This document shows positions 44,920 through 57,494 of a DNA stretch of 64,000 nucleotides, one piece after another. A program made the translations under genes and the position numbers. The stretch is taken from positions 620,001 through 684,000 of the forward strand of contig JANVFP010000017.1 of assembly GCA_027919835.1 (NCBI GenBank), written 5' to 3'. The notes below the pieces were generated by a model that saw only the letters and a program-made list of their open reading frames with translations, made no database searches and was not told the origin of the DNA. Position 1 is the first letter of the stretch. Every line of letters begins with the position of its first letter. This DNA is from Lentinula raphanica (Eukaryota > Basidiomycota > Agaricomycetes > Agaricales > Omphalotaceae).

Positions 44920-47805
44920 ATGGCGGTCTTGAATCCACTTCTACTACTAGTACTCAACCCGCAGGTTGTTTGCATCGCGTTGGCTTTGGCAACTGGATAT
45001 TTATTTATGCGTAAACGCCACTCCGACATGCATAGGCTACCTGGCCCTGCGCCTCAGTCATGGTCTATGGGTAACGATATCCAAACATGCACCAGTTCTT
45101 GACGAATCTCATGACTCTTCGATAACGTAGGGAATATGCCGCAAGTCATGGATCAGTACGGTGGCTGGGAGTGGCACGAGGAGTTAGGGAAGAAGTGTAA
45201 GCGACCTTCGCTGGCTTTACAGATGGTGGTAGTCTGATGGCCACTTACATCCGAAGACGGATATACACTTAGCCTTCACGGTCCACTCGGGGTGCGCATT
45301 TCGGTTTCTTGATCATGTTGTGTAGACTGAGGTGGAACTGTGACTTTCTTAGTCCAAAATACTGTACACGTTCGACCCGAAGGCAATGCATACGATGCTC
45401 GTCAAGGTATGCTATCTTCACACGTCAATTCTCTACCTGAAGTTGACGGAGTCGCGGCTTAGGAACCTGATGTATTCGATGAAACCCCTGGCTTCATCCA
45501 GTATGTCCTTCATTGAGCCCTCTCCGTGACTGGTTTACCAACTAATCGTTCATATCAGATTTAACCTGAATGTCTTCGGCAAAGGTCTTTTAGGAACTGT
45601 TGGTGAGTTTGATCCTACTATGTACTTTGATGATCGCGGTTCAGCTCTTTGTACTTCCTATTCCTAGGTGATCATCATCGTAGACAGCGTAAGATGCTCA
45701 ACCCCGTTTTCTCCGCTGCACACATGCGAGAGATGGGTACGTACTTCAAACAGAGATTATTTCTGAACAATCAATATCTTCTCTCATTTCTTCCAGTCCC
45801 TATATTCTTCGAAGTCTCTCACAGGGTAAGTACATTTTTCATCGATAGAGTCGATGCATGAAGACTGACTATACGTTCGTAATTCACAGCTCAAAGATGC
45901 TATCACCAAACAATTGGAGGTCGGTTCCAGTTCTGAGACTTGGCACGAGGTTCTTTTCAAACGTTTAGGCTTTTACCTGATAGCGTAGTTTAACATGAAG
46001 CCTTATTATAGATCGACATGCTATCATGGCTCGGACGCACTGCGTTCGAACTGATAGGACAAGCTGGTTTGGGTTATTCCTTTGATCCTATGACGGACGA
46101 AGAGTCCGGACACCCTTTCAGCGGAGTGATGAAATCACTTTTGTGAGCATTTGACTCTCAAGCAAGGACGCTAAACTCATCTCACAATGATTTCGTCGCT
46201 CGATGGTTGTCACCCTTCCAGTCCCCTCCTCACACCCATGATGTTCTGGCAAATCTACGTTCTTCCTTTGGTATCAAAAATCGGTCCTCCAAGTCTCAGG
46301 CGTTTCATCATCAACATTGTGCCCTGGAAGAACTTGCACCAAATGCGCGATATCGCAGACTACATGTATCAAGTCGCCACGGAAATCTTTGAGGAGAAGA
46401 AGCGTAAATTGGTTGCAGGCGATGAAGCAGTGAAGAACCAAATAGGCAAAGGGAAGGATGTGATCAGTGTTCTGAGTAAGCTTTGACTCCGATCTCGCAT
46501 GCGCTTGTTCAACGAAGCTAATGATTTTCAGTGAAGGAGAATATGAAGGCTTCTCAGGAGGATCAACTAGGTGAAGAAGAGGTGATTGGTCAGGTATGCT
46601 GACGATTGACTCACAACGAACTCTGCTCATCAACATTATTCTGCACAGATGACGTGAGTGACTTGTTCTGCGTCTCGTGTAAAAAAAGAATCAATCAGGA
46701 ATACAGCACTATGTTGTTCGCCGCTACGGACACAACCTCGGTGAGTAGTTTCCCTTGGAGATGTGCATTCTAGTCCGACCGTAATGCCTGTTCTAGAGCG
46801 CCTTATCGCGTCTGCTTTTCTTGCTGGCCAAACACCCAGAGGTGCAGGAAAAACTTCGCCAGGAGGTTGTTGAAGCCAGGCGAAACAACAATGGGGAAGA
46901 CTTATCCTACAATGAGATCAATTCGTTGCCGTATCTTGACGCGGTGTGCAGAGAGTCCCTCCGACTGTGAGTGCCAGTTGGCGTTTTTCAATTGTGCTAT
47001 GTATAGCCCTAACTTCTATCAATGACAATACACAGATACCCTCCGGTCACTATGGAGTCGCGGTAGTAAGTATCTGATCTTCACCATATGCATGAACTCC
47101 ATTAACACTGTACATAGTACTCTCAAAGATGCGGTCCTGCCTTTGTCGAAACCGACCACAGACGATGACGGCAAAGAAATACAAGAAGTAATGGTTCCTC
47201 GTGGTACGACAATCTTCATCTCGATATACAATGCGAATAGGAATGAAGAACTGTGGGGACCTGGTGAGCGTCTGTGACTTTATAGCATAACTCTTTTGAG
47301 TCCTTACTCTTTGTATATGGCAGATGCTAATGAATGGAAACCCGAACGCTGGCTTGCTCCTCTACCCGAAACTGTTACCCAAGCGCGTGTCCCCGGAATA
47401 TATTCACATTTGTGAGTTGCCCTGCGATTGCTGCAAACATCTAGTCCATAGGCTCATTGATGTCAGAATGACCTTCAGCGCCGGATCGCGCTCCTGCATG
47501 TATGTTACCGATTTCATTTTCCTTCGAACTATTACTCTATTGATATACATACCAGTGGCTTCAAATTTTCTCAGTTGGAAATGAGTACGTACTACTTCCT
47601 CATTGCTTCAGTCAAATTCAAGGAACAAATTCCCAATATAGAGGTTGTCTTGGTGGTGCTCTTGGAGTACTTCAAGTTTGCTCCTTCGGCCAAGGATTCC
47701 GATATTCAATGGCAGATGAACGGAGTCTCCGCTCCAGTAGTGGGAAAGGACAACAATCTCCATCCATCGTTGCCCATGAATGTGGCTCTGGCTGAATGTT
47801 ACTAG
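44920..47805 (+). CDS. cytochrome P450 monooxygenase
   Basis: A heme-thiolate monooxygenase of the microsomal class. The N-terminus (NPLLLLVLNPQVVCIALALATG) is a membrane anchor, followed by a Pro hinge LPGPAPQSW. Recognisable parts in order are GDHHRRQRKMLNPVFSAAHM (helix C), the I-helix FAATDTTS near 46715, ESLRL (K-helix ExxR) near 46955, the WKPERW block near 47338 and the heme loop FSAGSRSC-IG, split by an intron after 47499. The frame ends at a TAG at 47803-47805. There are about 18 exons, and I noticed no disabling change. It lies amid SDR, hydrolase and methyltransferase genes. The substrate is unknown. Confidence 0.88.
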
Positions 47806-48054
47806 TTAGGGATACCTTTCATATTCTATCCGGTGAGCTGCAAAATCCTGTCGCATGAATGGCACACCCGTTAGGTGATCATATCGGCGGAGATTGTTTA
47901 ATCCGATACCGCAAAGAGCCCTGTTTCCTCGGGACAGATGGATCCCATGATTTTTGCCAATGTTTTTCATGTTGCTCGACAATTATTACAACTAAAATAT
48001 ACAATACCCATAAAGACCCATGATGATTGAACATCTTCTAGGTACAACATTGAT

Positions 48055-49366
48055 TCAATATCCTCTGAATTCTACAACCTCTTGCTGTTTATCGTATGCG
48101 AGGCTGCCATCGTATACTCCATGGTGCGCTTTTGGAACCTTGTAGCCTCCCAATTCGGCGTCGGTATATGTGGTGGTGGTAATGTCAACTGCTATCGGGC
48201 CAGTTGTCACTCCGCGGCTGTTGAGTTCGATTCCAGTGGCACCGCCGGTTCGCTCAGATGGTATAGTAGAGTTTTCCTTGAGGGTGTGATATAAAAGTCC
48301 AACGATGACATTGAGGCTGGCGACTATCATACTGATCGTCGTCTGAAAGGAATTTGAATGATCAATACTTTCTTCGATTTTAGACAGGGCTTCTGACATA
48401 TCATACCTCGAAGATTCCAGTGAAGATTTCATTCAAACCAAGGTTGGCGAAGATCCAGTAGGCGTGAACAAGGGAAACCTGGAAAACATTATCCAACCGT
48501 CCAAAAAAAAACAAGATAACGCACTATTGTTGTCAAGGCGCATGTGGAGAATACGATGTTCAAACGCATTCGGTGTCCAGTGGGTAACATTGAATTCCAA
48601 AATAGTCGTAAAGGAGCGATGAGCAAGCAAAGGTCGGCGATGATATCAGCTACAACCACGCTCATTATTAGACAAGTGAGTAACAGAATTGGCATATGGC
48701 TTACTTGTTAGTTGGCTGATAGCAACTGATTTGCCTAGGTGGCACTGCGTTGGTATTGCTTCTTTCCAGTTTGGCTCTTTCTCGCATATAACTATTTCCT
48801 GCGTGGCTAGGAAAGTCCACATAACACCGAACAGTGCTCCGACGACCAAAAGGACCCTTCGCATGTTACCAGGAGGGCAGATACGTATGATAGTGCACAG
48901 AATGGATAGCCGCGAGGTCCAGACGATTGAGTAGAATCCTTCGGAGGTTCTGCATATGTTCATTAGGGTCAGCTCGTTCATTTTCAGAATATTTCTGAGT
49001 TACTTACATATAATATCCGGCGACACGAGTCAGTTGAGTCATCGATGCTATAGCAAGAGCGTGTCAAAATCATCGTTCGAGGTATCTGCAGGGTTGAAAA
49101 CATACGCTTTGGGTTGAGAATGATCAAGGTTCCAGTCATCAACAACGCTGCACCGATGATGCTAAAACCTGCCCAAAAGTCGTCCCATCCCAGTTTCCTG
49201 TTTCGAATACGGATACCGAGACGGGTAAAAGTTACGAATATTGCTATCGTTAAACCCGCGATAGCAATGTCTACACCATAAGAGAAATGTTAGCCTACAG
49301 AGTAGCTGCATGAATCTTGTGAGATTGCGCACCATGAACATCTTTCGCGGTGATAGTAACACCCAT
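48055..49366 (-). CDS. fungal rhodopsin-like (SAT4/PTH11-type) integral membrane protein
   Basis: A seven-helix membrane protein of the type annotated as fungal rhodopsin-domain or PTH11-like. The first exon reads MGVTITAKDVH. The next has IAIAGLTIAIFVTFTRLGIRI followed by GWDDFWAGF, the WDD motif typical of the family. Later exons hold further helices (MSVVVADIIADLCLLIAPLRLFW). The C-terminal tail is polar and ends QQEVVEFRGY. Such proteins may act as receptors or in secondary-metabolite clusters. No Lys equivalent to retinal attachment was looked for in detail. Confidence 0.7.
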
Positions 49367-50065
49367 GTCGAAGCTTTAAAACTCCTCAGAGTGCGTACTT
49401 GGTCGACAGTGAAGATTTCCGGTTGAAGGGGAACGAAAATGAAATAGGCCCAATGGAGCGGTGGAATAGAGACTATATGTAAGCTCTGACAGAAAATCTT
49501 TCTACCTCAGCTAATCACGGTGCTACTCAAAGGGGATCCCGCTGTCATGATCCAGACAATACGGCAACATTGTAAGTAGTATCAAAACAAGCCGCACAGC
49601 ACGCTTATGTTCAAGGAGATCCGGATCCGGATGCGCAATATGAACGATTTTGGATTATACCTGATCATACGTCCTTGAAAGGTACGATAACCGGTCAGAG
49701 ACTTGCAACTATGCTGATACTGTTTCTTGACCATCAAACATCTGTTTCAAACTGTGTAATCAGCGAAACTCTGTCGTTGGTGCAACCATCACCCAGCCAG
49801 TAATTGCAAGGCTCTTCGTATAACTTTGCCAGGGCCTGAGAAAGATCAAGTCGTGATGTTGCTCCCATCCTTGTTCAATCAACACATATCATACAGCACG
49901 TTGGAGTGGATCCCGTAGACTTCTTCCGCTTTACATTCATAAACAGTGACTAGTGACTGATGGAAGCTACTAGGGGAGTAGTAAACAATAACCATTCCAG
50001 GTGCTGATACCAACAACAATATTGACAATCAAATATTCCGTAGGCTGCTATCAACGGTTGGTAAA
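49367..50065. other. intergenic stretch
   Basis: About 700 bp between the start of the membrane-protein gene and the 3' end of the hydrolase. No open frame or repeat worth reporting was seen. Confidence 0.5.
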
Positions 50066-51144
50066 TCAGGCAGAATACTTTTTTACAAATTCCAGGATGA
50101 GCTTATTGGTAGCCTCTGGTGCTTCGTAGAAGGGGGCATGACCTACGCCCGGGAGCAGATGAAATTCAGATTTGGCAAGATGTTCTTTCATCCATTTCTC
50201 CAATTTCGGGGGAACGAGGTGCTGGTCGTCCTCTCCTTGAATAGCCAAGTAAGGAAAATGACTTGTGGCTGCCATTATAGCACTGGAATCTTGACCTCGT
50301 CCAAGCATAGATTGCCGTACTATAGGTGCCTTGAACGATCCTCACAATCAGATCCGTGCATACATCAAAACAGCGAAATCAGTGCATACCCTTGGGGCCG
50401 CGCCTCCCACCCATTTAGCATACACGTCATACGGAAGTTTATGGCTGGGGGACACGCAAGAGAGAACAAATTCGGGCAAAGTTTTAGCGAACAGAGCAAT
50501 ATCTTCGGTCATAAGTCCTGGAATAAGGCCGAGAATGACGGGGTGGACTACTTCTGAGTGCATGTTGCGATGGGGGAACGAGCCCATCATGATATGACCG
50601 GACAGGGAGTTGGGTCCGTATTTTGCAATCACATCTGGAGGCACAATCCCTGGAGGAAGCGTCAAAAGAAGAACTGATGTGTTTGTTTGGTGCGATACGA
50701 ACCACCCAGCGACCTAAACACCGTCGTTATTCATCAGAGATTCGTTAGAAGGCTCAGACTGAAGCCACCCACCATGTTGCCACAAAAGGTTTTGTTACGT
50801 TGAACGCATCGACGACAGCCTTGAAGTCGTCCGCTTGGATTTCGGACGAATACGCTTCCCCGTTCAACGGTCCATCACTTCGTCCACAACCTCGAACATC
50901 GTAACGAATCTATCAATGACCCACAATTAGTGGGATACCACCGGTAGGCAGATTGTTCGCATACTATGTACAGGTTTTCTAACATTTCATGGTTGGTATA
51001 TTGCTTATCGAATGCGTCTGCGGTACAAGCAAAACCATGGATGAACACGACCGCCGGCTTGGATGGGTTACCGCTGGCAGCAGCCCAAATCTTGGTGCCA
51101 TCAGAGGACGTCACAAACTGACCAGGAGATATATCGATAGACAT
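50066..51144 (-). CDS. alpha/beta hydrolase
   Basis: A serine hydrolase of the alpha/beta fold, esterase or epoxide-hydrolase style. Five exons join in phase, and the ATG at 51144 begins MSIDISPGQFVTSSDG. Visible are the oxyanion-hole motif FIHGFACTADAF, RYDVRGCGRSDGP, the nucleophile elbow WSLGG (built across three exons), the Asp in QGEDDQHLVP and the His in LPGVGHAPFYEAP. Together these form a full Ser-Asp-His triad. A 56-nt intron directly after the elbow Gly-Gly skips an apparent stop. It is a close neighbour of the P450 and methyltransferase. The substrate is unknown. Confidence 0.85.
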
Positions 51145-51977
51145 TGAACAAGAGACGAAAGCGATGTGGATAATTCATAACTGCGGTGGTGTATATATGG
51201 GTCGTTATACCCATGGATCAGTGATTCTCAGAGTCATGCCTTGCTTACTATACTGTACACACGGCTTGCTCTTAGTCCGCGAATATCCTATCTCGAGCGA
51301 CTATGTTCCAGTTTTCTGGTTCAGACATATACGCTAATATCTCTTCGGCATCAGCCGTGTCTGATTTATTTATTCACTGTAGTTCACTATTCACAGCCGC
51401 TCGGATTGTTCGTTAGTCCAGAACTTCAAATCTCGGAAAACTTGAAAGTGTTTGTGAGTAACTATCAAGCGATTGAGCTACTAATTTCCATGCGGCATTT
51501 TGCTAAGACGGGCTTTGGTGGGATATTTACATACATATCATGACGAGTCAATTCTGAGCGTACACAGCCTGGTTGTGTGAATCCGCGACTTTTGATTCTT
51601 TGATCTACTGCATGTCAGTGATAGAACCAAAATTGCTGGCGCATGAAACTGGAAACAGACAAGAACGGAAGTACTTACACGCTGAAATTTTCATTTGACT
51701 TTGCTAATTTCGTTACTCCCTGGCAAGTCAATCAGTAATCACATCAGATATGATGATCAAAGAACCCGATCAGGACTGAGCCTTGAGTCAGAAAAATTGG
51801 ACGAGTAGAGAGGTGTAGTAGTACACATAGTAGCCATAGACCATGCAATGCTAATTGTTACGCCAATAAGGAAAGTTCACAATCAATCTCGGAGACGGTG
51901 AATATTTAACGAGCCCGCTGGCACAAAATATTCCTTACATACCTACTATGATGCTCAGAGCCGCTACCCGAAGACGT
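51145..51977. other. shared upstream region, hydrolase and methyltransferase
   Basis: About 830 bp between divergent starts. It may serve as a bidirectional promoter. I saw no gene in it. Confidence 0.5.
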
Positions 51978-53290
51978 ATGAGCTCCCAAGCGACTCTTCC
52001 ACTTGGTAGTATGAAACCAAAGGTCCAATCGTCGCCGACTATAAAGCTTGCGGAGAAGGCACCATATCCGTTACCGGTATATACATATATTTCATCCATT
52101 CCTACTATGACAAACTGATTTATAACAGACATCGTCTCGTGGAGTTGAGAGGTACGCACTTTCTTCAAGTCTCTGGTCATATAGAATGGTTGATAATCAA
52201 ATTCAACCGTCTACATAGACGTCGACTTGATGATATGCATTTTGGTATTGCGAGATATCTGGGGGGATTAACCTATGCCCCCTCGACAAACCTTCTCGGA
52301 TTTTGGAACTTGGGTGTGTCGATAATCGCTTATTTTGTGCCAATCATCTTTTCTGACTATGCCCTAGGTCTGGGACAGGAGCCTGGTAATATGTGTTTGT
52401 GGGACCCCTTGGACACGGACTCACTTCTTGTCCCCAACTTGCGACAGGTCCGTTGAAGCCGCAAGAATCTTCCCCGAAGCTGAAGTCATCGCAGCAGACA
52501 TGTCTCCGTTGCCTGAAACGTGAGATTCATGAATCAATGTCTATGGTATCCATACTGAGCGATTTTCCGGAATTTGCCAGATTGATGACTCCTTCAAACC
52601 TATCATTCAAACAAATGAATTTTTTAGAACCCTTTCCATTCCATCCAGGATCCTTTGATGTTGTGCATATGCGCTTTGTGCTAATACATGTGCGTCAATG
52701 AAATTGCTTTGAAGGCAAGTCAGGCTGAAGAGATACCATTCGAACAGCTGCCAAAGCCAGACAATTATATCCACCGCCTTGCTTCATTACTCCGTCCTGG
52801 GGGATGGCTTCTACTCGAGGACGTCAACCACACTCTTCTGGATGCGAACAGACCTGTCGGGCCGGGTGTACAGGCCCTATATCGCGGTTACCGTGAACAC
52901 ATGCAAAAGCAAGGCGTTGATCCAGGGGTCGGAGCAAGGCTCAAAAATATGCTGGAAACATCAAAACAATTCGGTGAAGTTAATGAGGTCGTAATTCCAT
53001 GTTACATGAATCCTAAAAGTACCGAAGGTGTGTGTGGAGTTATCATGAACCCGCTGTGTTTCGATAAAAAAGTTCGGAAACTTATCCTGATCCAATCAGA
53101 TCCAGCTCTACAAGACCTCGGAGAGATCTTGAAATACTCAATAGATGGTGTCTATGTCGGCATCATGGATAAGGTTGGTCCAGCTGGGGGAATCACGCCC
53201 GAAATTTTGAGGGGTTGGAGAAAGGAGGTCAATGACCCGGAGAGAGACCTTCGAATCGACATGCATCTCACTTGGTCGAGGAAATTGTAG
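51978..53290 (+). CDS. SAM-dependent methyltransferase with an apparent 1-nt frameshift
   Basis: A class I methyltransferase. Exons are 51978-52076, 52129-52151, 52219-52313, 52368-52385, 52448-52519, 52581-52689 and 52748-53290. Motif I (LELGSGTGAW) is spread over three exons, its glycine loop lying in an 18-nt microexon. Later blocks are EAEVIAADMSPLPE, FDVVHMRFVLIH and LLRPGGWLLLEDV. In exon 3 the reading before position 52281 (MHFGIARYLGGLTYAP) and after it (DKPSRILELG) lie in different frames. A run of five C would need to be six to join them. Either the gene is disabled or the assembly lost a base. Confidence 0.78.
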
Positions 53291-53772
53291 GAGATGCAGA
53301 AGCTCAGTTCTGTTCATAGAATAGACCTAATAATGGCATATGTAACTATTGTCCTTGTACTAAGTAGGCGCTGGAACTTACTGTGAGGAATTATGGAAAT
53401 GATCCGGGGCCCGTCACGGTGAAGAGAAAAAACCTTTACTGATTCCCACACGGATAGCAGAAAGGCGAAATCAGTGAGGAATCAACATCATTGTCGGGAG
53501 AAGAAAATTGCACTGTGAACTCACCCGGATGAGCATACCGGCGTGAAAAGCACCGTGGCTCTGCGTAGAAGCGCTTGAAGATGTCGACCTGGCTTTTGCA
53601 TACGGAGCATAGGGAAGAAAATTTCTGAAGCACTGTCAAAATTCAACCTCGCGCACGGTGAGATACCAATTGACAACGTATGAGATAAAATATGAAGCTA
53701 TTGTCATTGTAAATGAAAGAAGGCGACGAAACCGCGGTGAAGGGTCAAAGACGGGAGGGAGATACGCAAGGT

Positions 53773-53988
53773 TCATTGAATTAATGTCTGACCGTTGTAT
53801 CCTTGGGGTTTCTGCGAGGGTTCGGTATAGACAGTAGCGCTCTCCTTTTGACAGGACGTAACGAGGACGAGCATTGTAGAAGCAGGAACTTCTGATACCG
53901 CCTGTGTACAATACACGGTGCACGCTGCTATAACTGTCAAGAATCCTTGTTGAAACCATATTGACACAAGATTCAAGTCAAATTTCAT
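53773..53988 (-). CDS. possible small secreted protein (71 aa), doubtful
   Basis: A single-exon frame starting MKFDLNLVSIWFQQG with a hydrophobic stretch (FLTVIAACTVYC), then a short polar part. It could be a small secreted protein. The length and absence of known motifs make chance equally likely. Confidence 0.2.
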   Translation of the reverse strand: MKFDLNLVSIWFQQGFLTVIAACTVYCTQAVSEVPASTMLVLVTSCQKESATVYTEPSQKPQGYNGQTLIQ

Positions 53989-54267
53989 GACACAGCATCG
54001 ACAGATTGAGAACGGCCTGAGCAAGTCGTGAACGAGAGAATCAATCTGAACCTGTGATCATGAATCTCCCATACGGAAGCCGTGGATTGCGAGACAACAC
54101 CATATGATATTGAAGTTCGAGCAACGACGAGACGCTGCGTCAAGATACAAGAAATGTCGCTTCTCCCGAACATCTTAATCCTTGATCATCTAAATTCGTT
54201 AGCGCATGCAAGAGCAGAAGGAGATAGTGATGTGACCGCAGTGAAACCAGGGCATCATTAGTACTTA

Positions 54268-54744
54268 TTATTGTGATTCCAGCATGTAACGATAGACCAT
54301 TGGCAGCAGCTCTGGAGACAATTCGACATCCAAGTTGTCGATGATTTGATTTTCCCTGAACCCTATAAAAACAATCCCGTACGAGTGGAATAAGGAATGT
54401 TCCGCGTGAGGAGGTATAGAAGGGTATACGTAGGTATTTGTCCCAGATGAACAACAACGATAGATTGTGGCTTCATGATGGTATTGGCATTTGAAACCAT
54501 GCCTTCCAGCCGCGGAGGGTCCGGGTCTAGCCTGGTGTATCACAGAGGGAGTACTTAACATTGCGATAATATGAAGACGATATTTACATCCCGTAAGCAA
54601 GAAGGCCCAGGCTTGAGTCCGAGGGTACCATTCCCGATTAAAAACCCTATAACCTTCAGCTTCAACGGTTGCGAGTTTACCGAAGAGCACGTATTGTTGT
54701 GGAAGAGATATAGAGTATGTCGCGAGAGAATCTAGCATAGCCAT
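54268..54744 (-). CDS. hypothetical protein, 158 aa
   Basis: An uninterrupted frame starting MAMLDSLATYSISLPQQ. It has aromatic-rich stretches (YRVFNREWYPRTQAWAFLL, YGIVFIGFRENQIIDNL) that look coding rather than random, and it ends MVYRYMLESQ. No signal peptide or known domain. A frame just upstream (54772-54960) could be an additional 5' exon. I do not recognise it. Confidence 0.35.
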   Translation of the reverse strand: MAMLDSLATYSISLPQQYVLFGKLATVEAEGYRVFNREWYPRTQAWAFLLTGCKYRLHIIAMLSTPSVIHQARPGPSAAGRHGFKCQYHHEATIYRCCSSGTNTYVYPSIPPHAEHSLFHSYGIVFIGFRENQIIDNLDVELSPELLPMVYRYMLESQ

Positions 54745-55387
54745 TACTAGTGAATCCTGATCTTCGAGAGGTCAGTTTGAGCTTTGGAGTAGATCTCGCA
54801 CAGGATGCGCACCGCCTGATGCGAAGGTGTTGTTGTTTGAATTCCGGACGTGCCAGTGGATAAACTCAATCCACAATTTTTGCGAAGATTTCAACCTGTA
54901 TAGACCAAATATAGCCCTTGTCTGCAACAATTGTGTTGTATGATCTGAACGTGAGTTCATGTGCTGTCATAGTTGGAATACATTCATAATGATGAATCGT
55001 AAACGTATCTTACTCTTCGTAACTACAGTCGGCCAGCGAGGGAAGGCAGAAATGGGCCAAGTTGAAGATTCGGGGTCATGACCAGGTCATGACGGGACAA
55101 AGAAAAACGGGCGTTCAATCAGGCGCCCGTATAACGTTCTCTTCACACAACTGTCACACACCTATGCCAACTGAAGTCTTCGACAGCTTTCGACAGCACC
55201 TTCCATTCTCTAGCGCGTTATGGAACGGAGACTGAGACCGTACTTATGTTATAAGCCTTTTGATCCTTTCCATACCAGAAATGAAACCCAAAATCGATAA
55301 TATGTATATGCAAGTACACGCAATAGAATCATGAGTTCAGACCGAGTAGCAACTTGGTACATAGTTTGAATGAACTTTGAGAGCGTC

Positions 55388-57171
55388 TCAACTATGAATT
55401 TGTACATCTCCCAGCTTCTGCTCCAAGCCGTCTACATTTCCATTAGTCTGAGGGACCAGTGTAGACGATGCCACAAGAGTTGGTGCTGACCCGACATGTA
55501 CAGCGTTGGAGATGTCATTGGACGAATTTTGCGACTGAGAGTCAAGAGCACTCGTATAGACTGCAGCGCTTGAAGAAGAGCTCACGCTTTCCCATCCCGC
55601 GAGAGTCTCCTTTTTCGAATTCTGCACGGACAGGAAGAACTTTGGCTCGAGGAATCCTTTGTCGTTACCTTCCGTAAGAACAACACCATTGTCTGACAAG
55701 AAGAACTTGATTCCTGCTGCGAGCGCTTTGGGTATGTCGATGAATATGAAGATGTCGCATGATTTGCGCATTCCTATGTGAATAACAGGATGGGGAAACG
55801 ATTTAGCGGAGCGCTCGATAAAACTTGGAATGAAACGAGAAGAGTTTCAAGGTGAGAATGGCCTACGACAAAGGCAGCAGCGATGGAAATCCGCAAGCAC
55901 ACGCGGGATGGTATGAGAAAACCTTAATGCCAACCGAAGGACGAAAGATTAGATATTGGAGCTTGGAGGTCTTTTCAAGATTACGAAATGATAAAAGAAC
56001 GAATGAAAGCAATGAGAAGAGTTGGCATTGCTCACCACTGATGATATTCTCTCCGCTGATGCCTTGAGCGAGATGGATATGATTACGGGTCATTTTGGAT
56101 AATCCTTGCGAAGCTACATAGATCGAGGAGTAAGTGAGGTCCACTGTCAAGGGTTACATCAATGCAGCAAGGAGAGAATTCAAAAGCCAGAAAGCCAAAG
56201 ACGGATTAGAAAGATCAAGATCAACGCAAGAGAACATATAAAGAATATAAGACGAAGAAAGCAAGTACAGAACGCGACACGACCAACTGCTGTGCGAGCA
56301 GACGCTCATCGGAAACAATCGAGAAGGACACATGCAAACACGCAGATATTCGAACGACTTACATATGGACTGCCAAGCCTTTTTTGTTGTTCCATGCACC
56401 GCGGTGCGTGAAGGGATGTCTTCGACAGTAAGGATTGGTTTGAGCTCTAACTCGACAGCCTAAAAAGATGGAACGCGTGTGGTGTCAATAGTAATTCAAA
56501 CACGATGAGGCGTTAGACGAGGAGAACACAGTGACTAGGTGAGGAATCAAAGAAGGAGTAGCAAAGAGGGGATGAAGGTTGAAGGTCAACCTAAGGCAGA
56601 TAGATGAATTCATCTGAGAATTGGTATATAGGGAATCTGATGGAAACGAGGTAGACGAACTCGAAGCTCACCTTGATCGAGTGTCCTTGGTTAGCTTTGA
56701 TCCACCAGTCATCGTTTTCGCAGACCAGGCTATACCGTTGTTTCGAATCAGCCTCGACGATCTGCTGTAAACCCGCGAGGTCTAACGACTGCGATTTGAT
56801 CTTTGGGTTTTCTAACTAAGTTTATATCAGTCTCTAAGCACGGGCAGCAGTCAGAGTCCCAGCAAAGTGGTAAGTGGTAAGCGATGAAAGAGTTGAGACG
56901 ATGATGGATTGAAGATGGAGGAAGATACGATAACATCAAATCGAGGAACGAATGCACGCACGAGATCGACCACTTTAACATATCCATCTGGCCTCATCGC
57001 GAGTCCTTCACTTTGTGCTCCATGTCGCAGAAGCCAGGAAAGAGTTTTGGATAACCGAACATCAGGACTATCCTTGGGTAATCCACGTAGTTTTGCTCCT
57101 CCTCTTCCTCGTGTTTGCTTTCCAGACTTTCCCGTTGGAGTGTTCTTGGATCCTTGATTGGCTTCAGCCAT
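55388..57171 (-). CDS. TPT1: tRNA 2'-phosphotransferase, canonical Tpt1
   Basis: Tpt1 removes the splice-junction 2'-phosphate from tRNA, transferring it to NAD+. The start MAEANQGSKNTPTGKSGK is followed by a basic RGRGGAKLRG segment. The catalytic blocks are RLSKTLSWLLRHGAQ (Arg-His), KQRYSLV (KxRF-type), IKANQGHS, AVHGTT and KMTRNHIHLAQG. The last exon (FLSDNGVVLTEGNDKGFLEPKFF) has a long Ser/Asn-rich tail. At least seven exons are needed, and all conserved residues are present. It differs clearly from the copy at 22-23 kb in N-terminus and tail, so the two are paralogues, not a recent duplicate. Confidence 0.88.
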
Positions 57172-57494
57172 GTTTGCAGATGCAGTTTAAGATTAAGATG
57201 AGCAAGAAAGCAATAGGTTTGAGTAGAGCGTTTGTGATAGTATTATTGAATTCCGTGCGCGCACTGTGGTTGACCGTTGAGCGCTAGCAATGAGTCAAGT
57301 TGAGCAAGCCGAACATTGTCGGGCCGACATCGGAGCCTCAATTTGCACTGCATCAGCAGTCGGCACATTTCGGCTTGCTTACTCACGTCGTGTAAACGAG
57401 CTTATTCATCCGTTTCGGCTGACGAAGCACTCCAAGAAAAGCGCCTTATAAAGGCTCGGTCGACCTTTCTCTTCCCCCACCAAACCGTAATTAT

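Noticed and set aside
50640..50725. Alpha/beta hydrolase seemed to lack a nucleophile elbow and need a 29-nt intron
   Set aside because: Using a 56-nt intron that ends at CTCCAG gives WSLGG joined to IVPPD, with a normal size and phase.
52340..52400. An apparent broken SAM motif I in the long unspliced frame of the methyltransferase
   Set aside because: Splicing an 18-nt microexon restores LELGSGTGAW in phase, so the break is not real at this point. A separate indel near 52281 remains.
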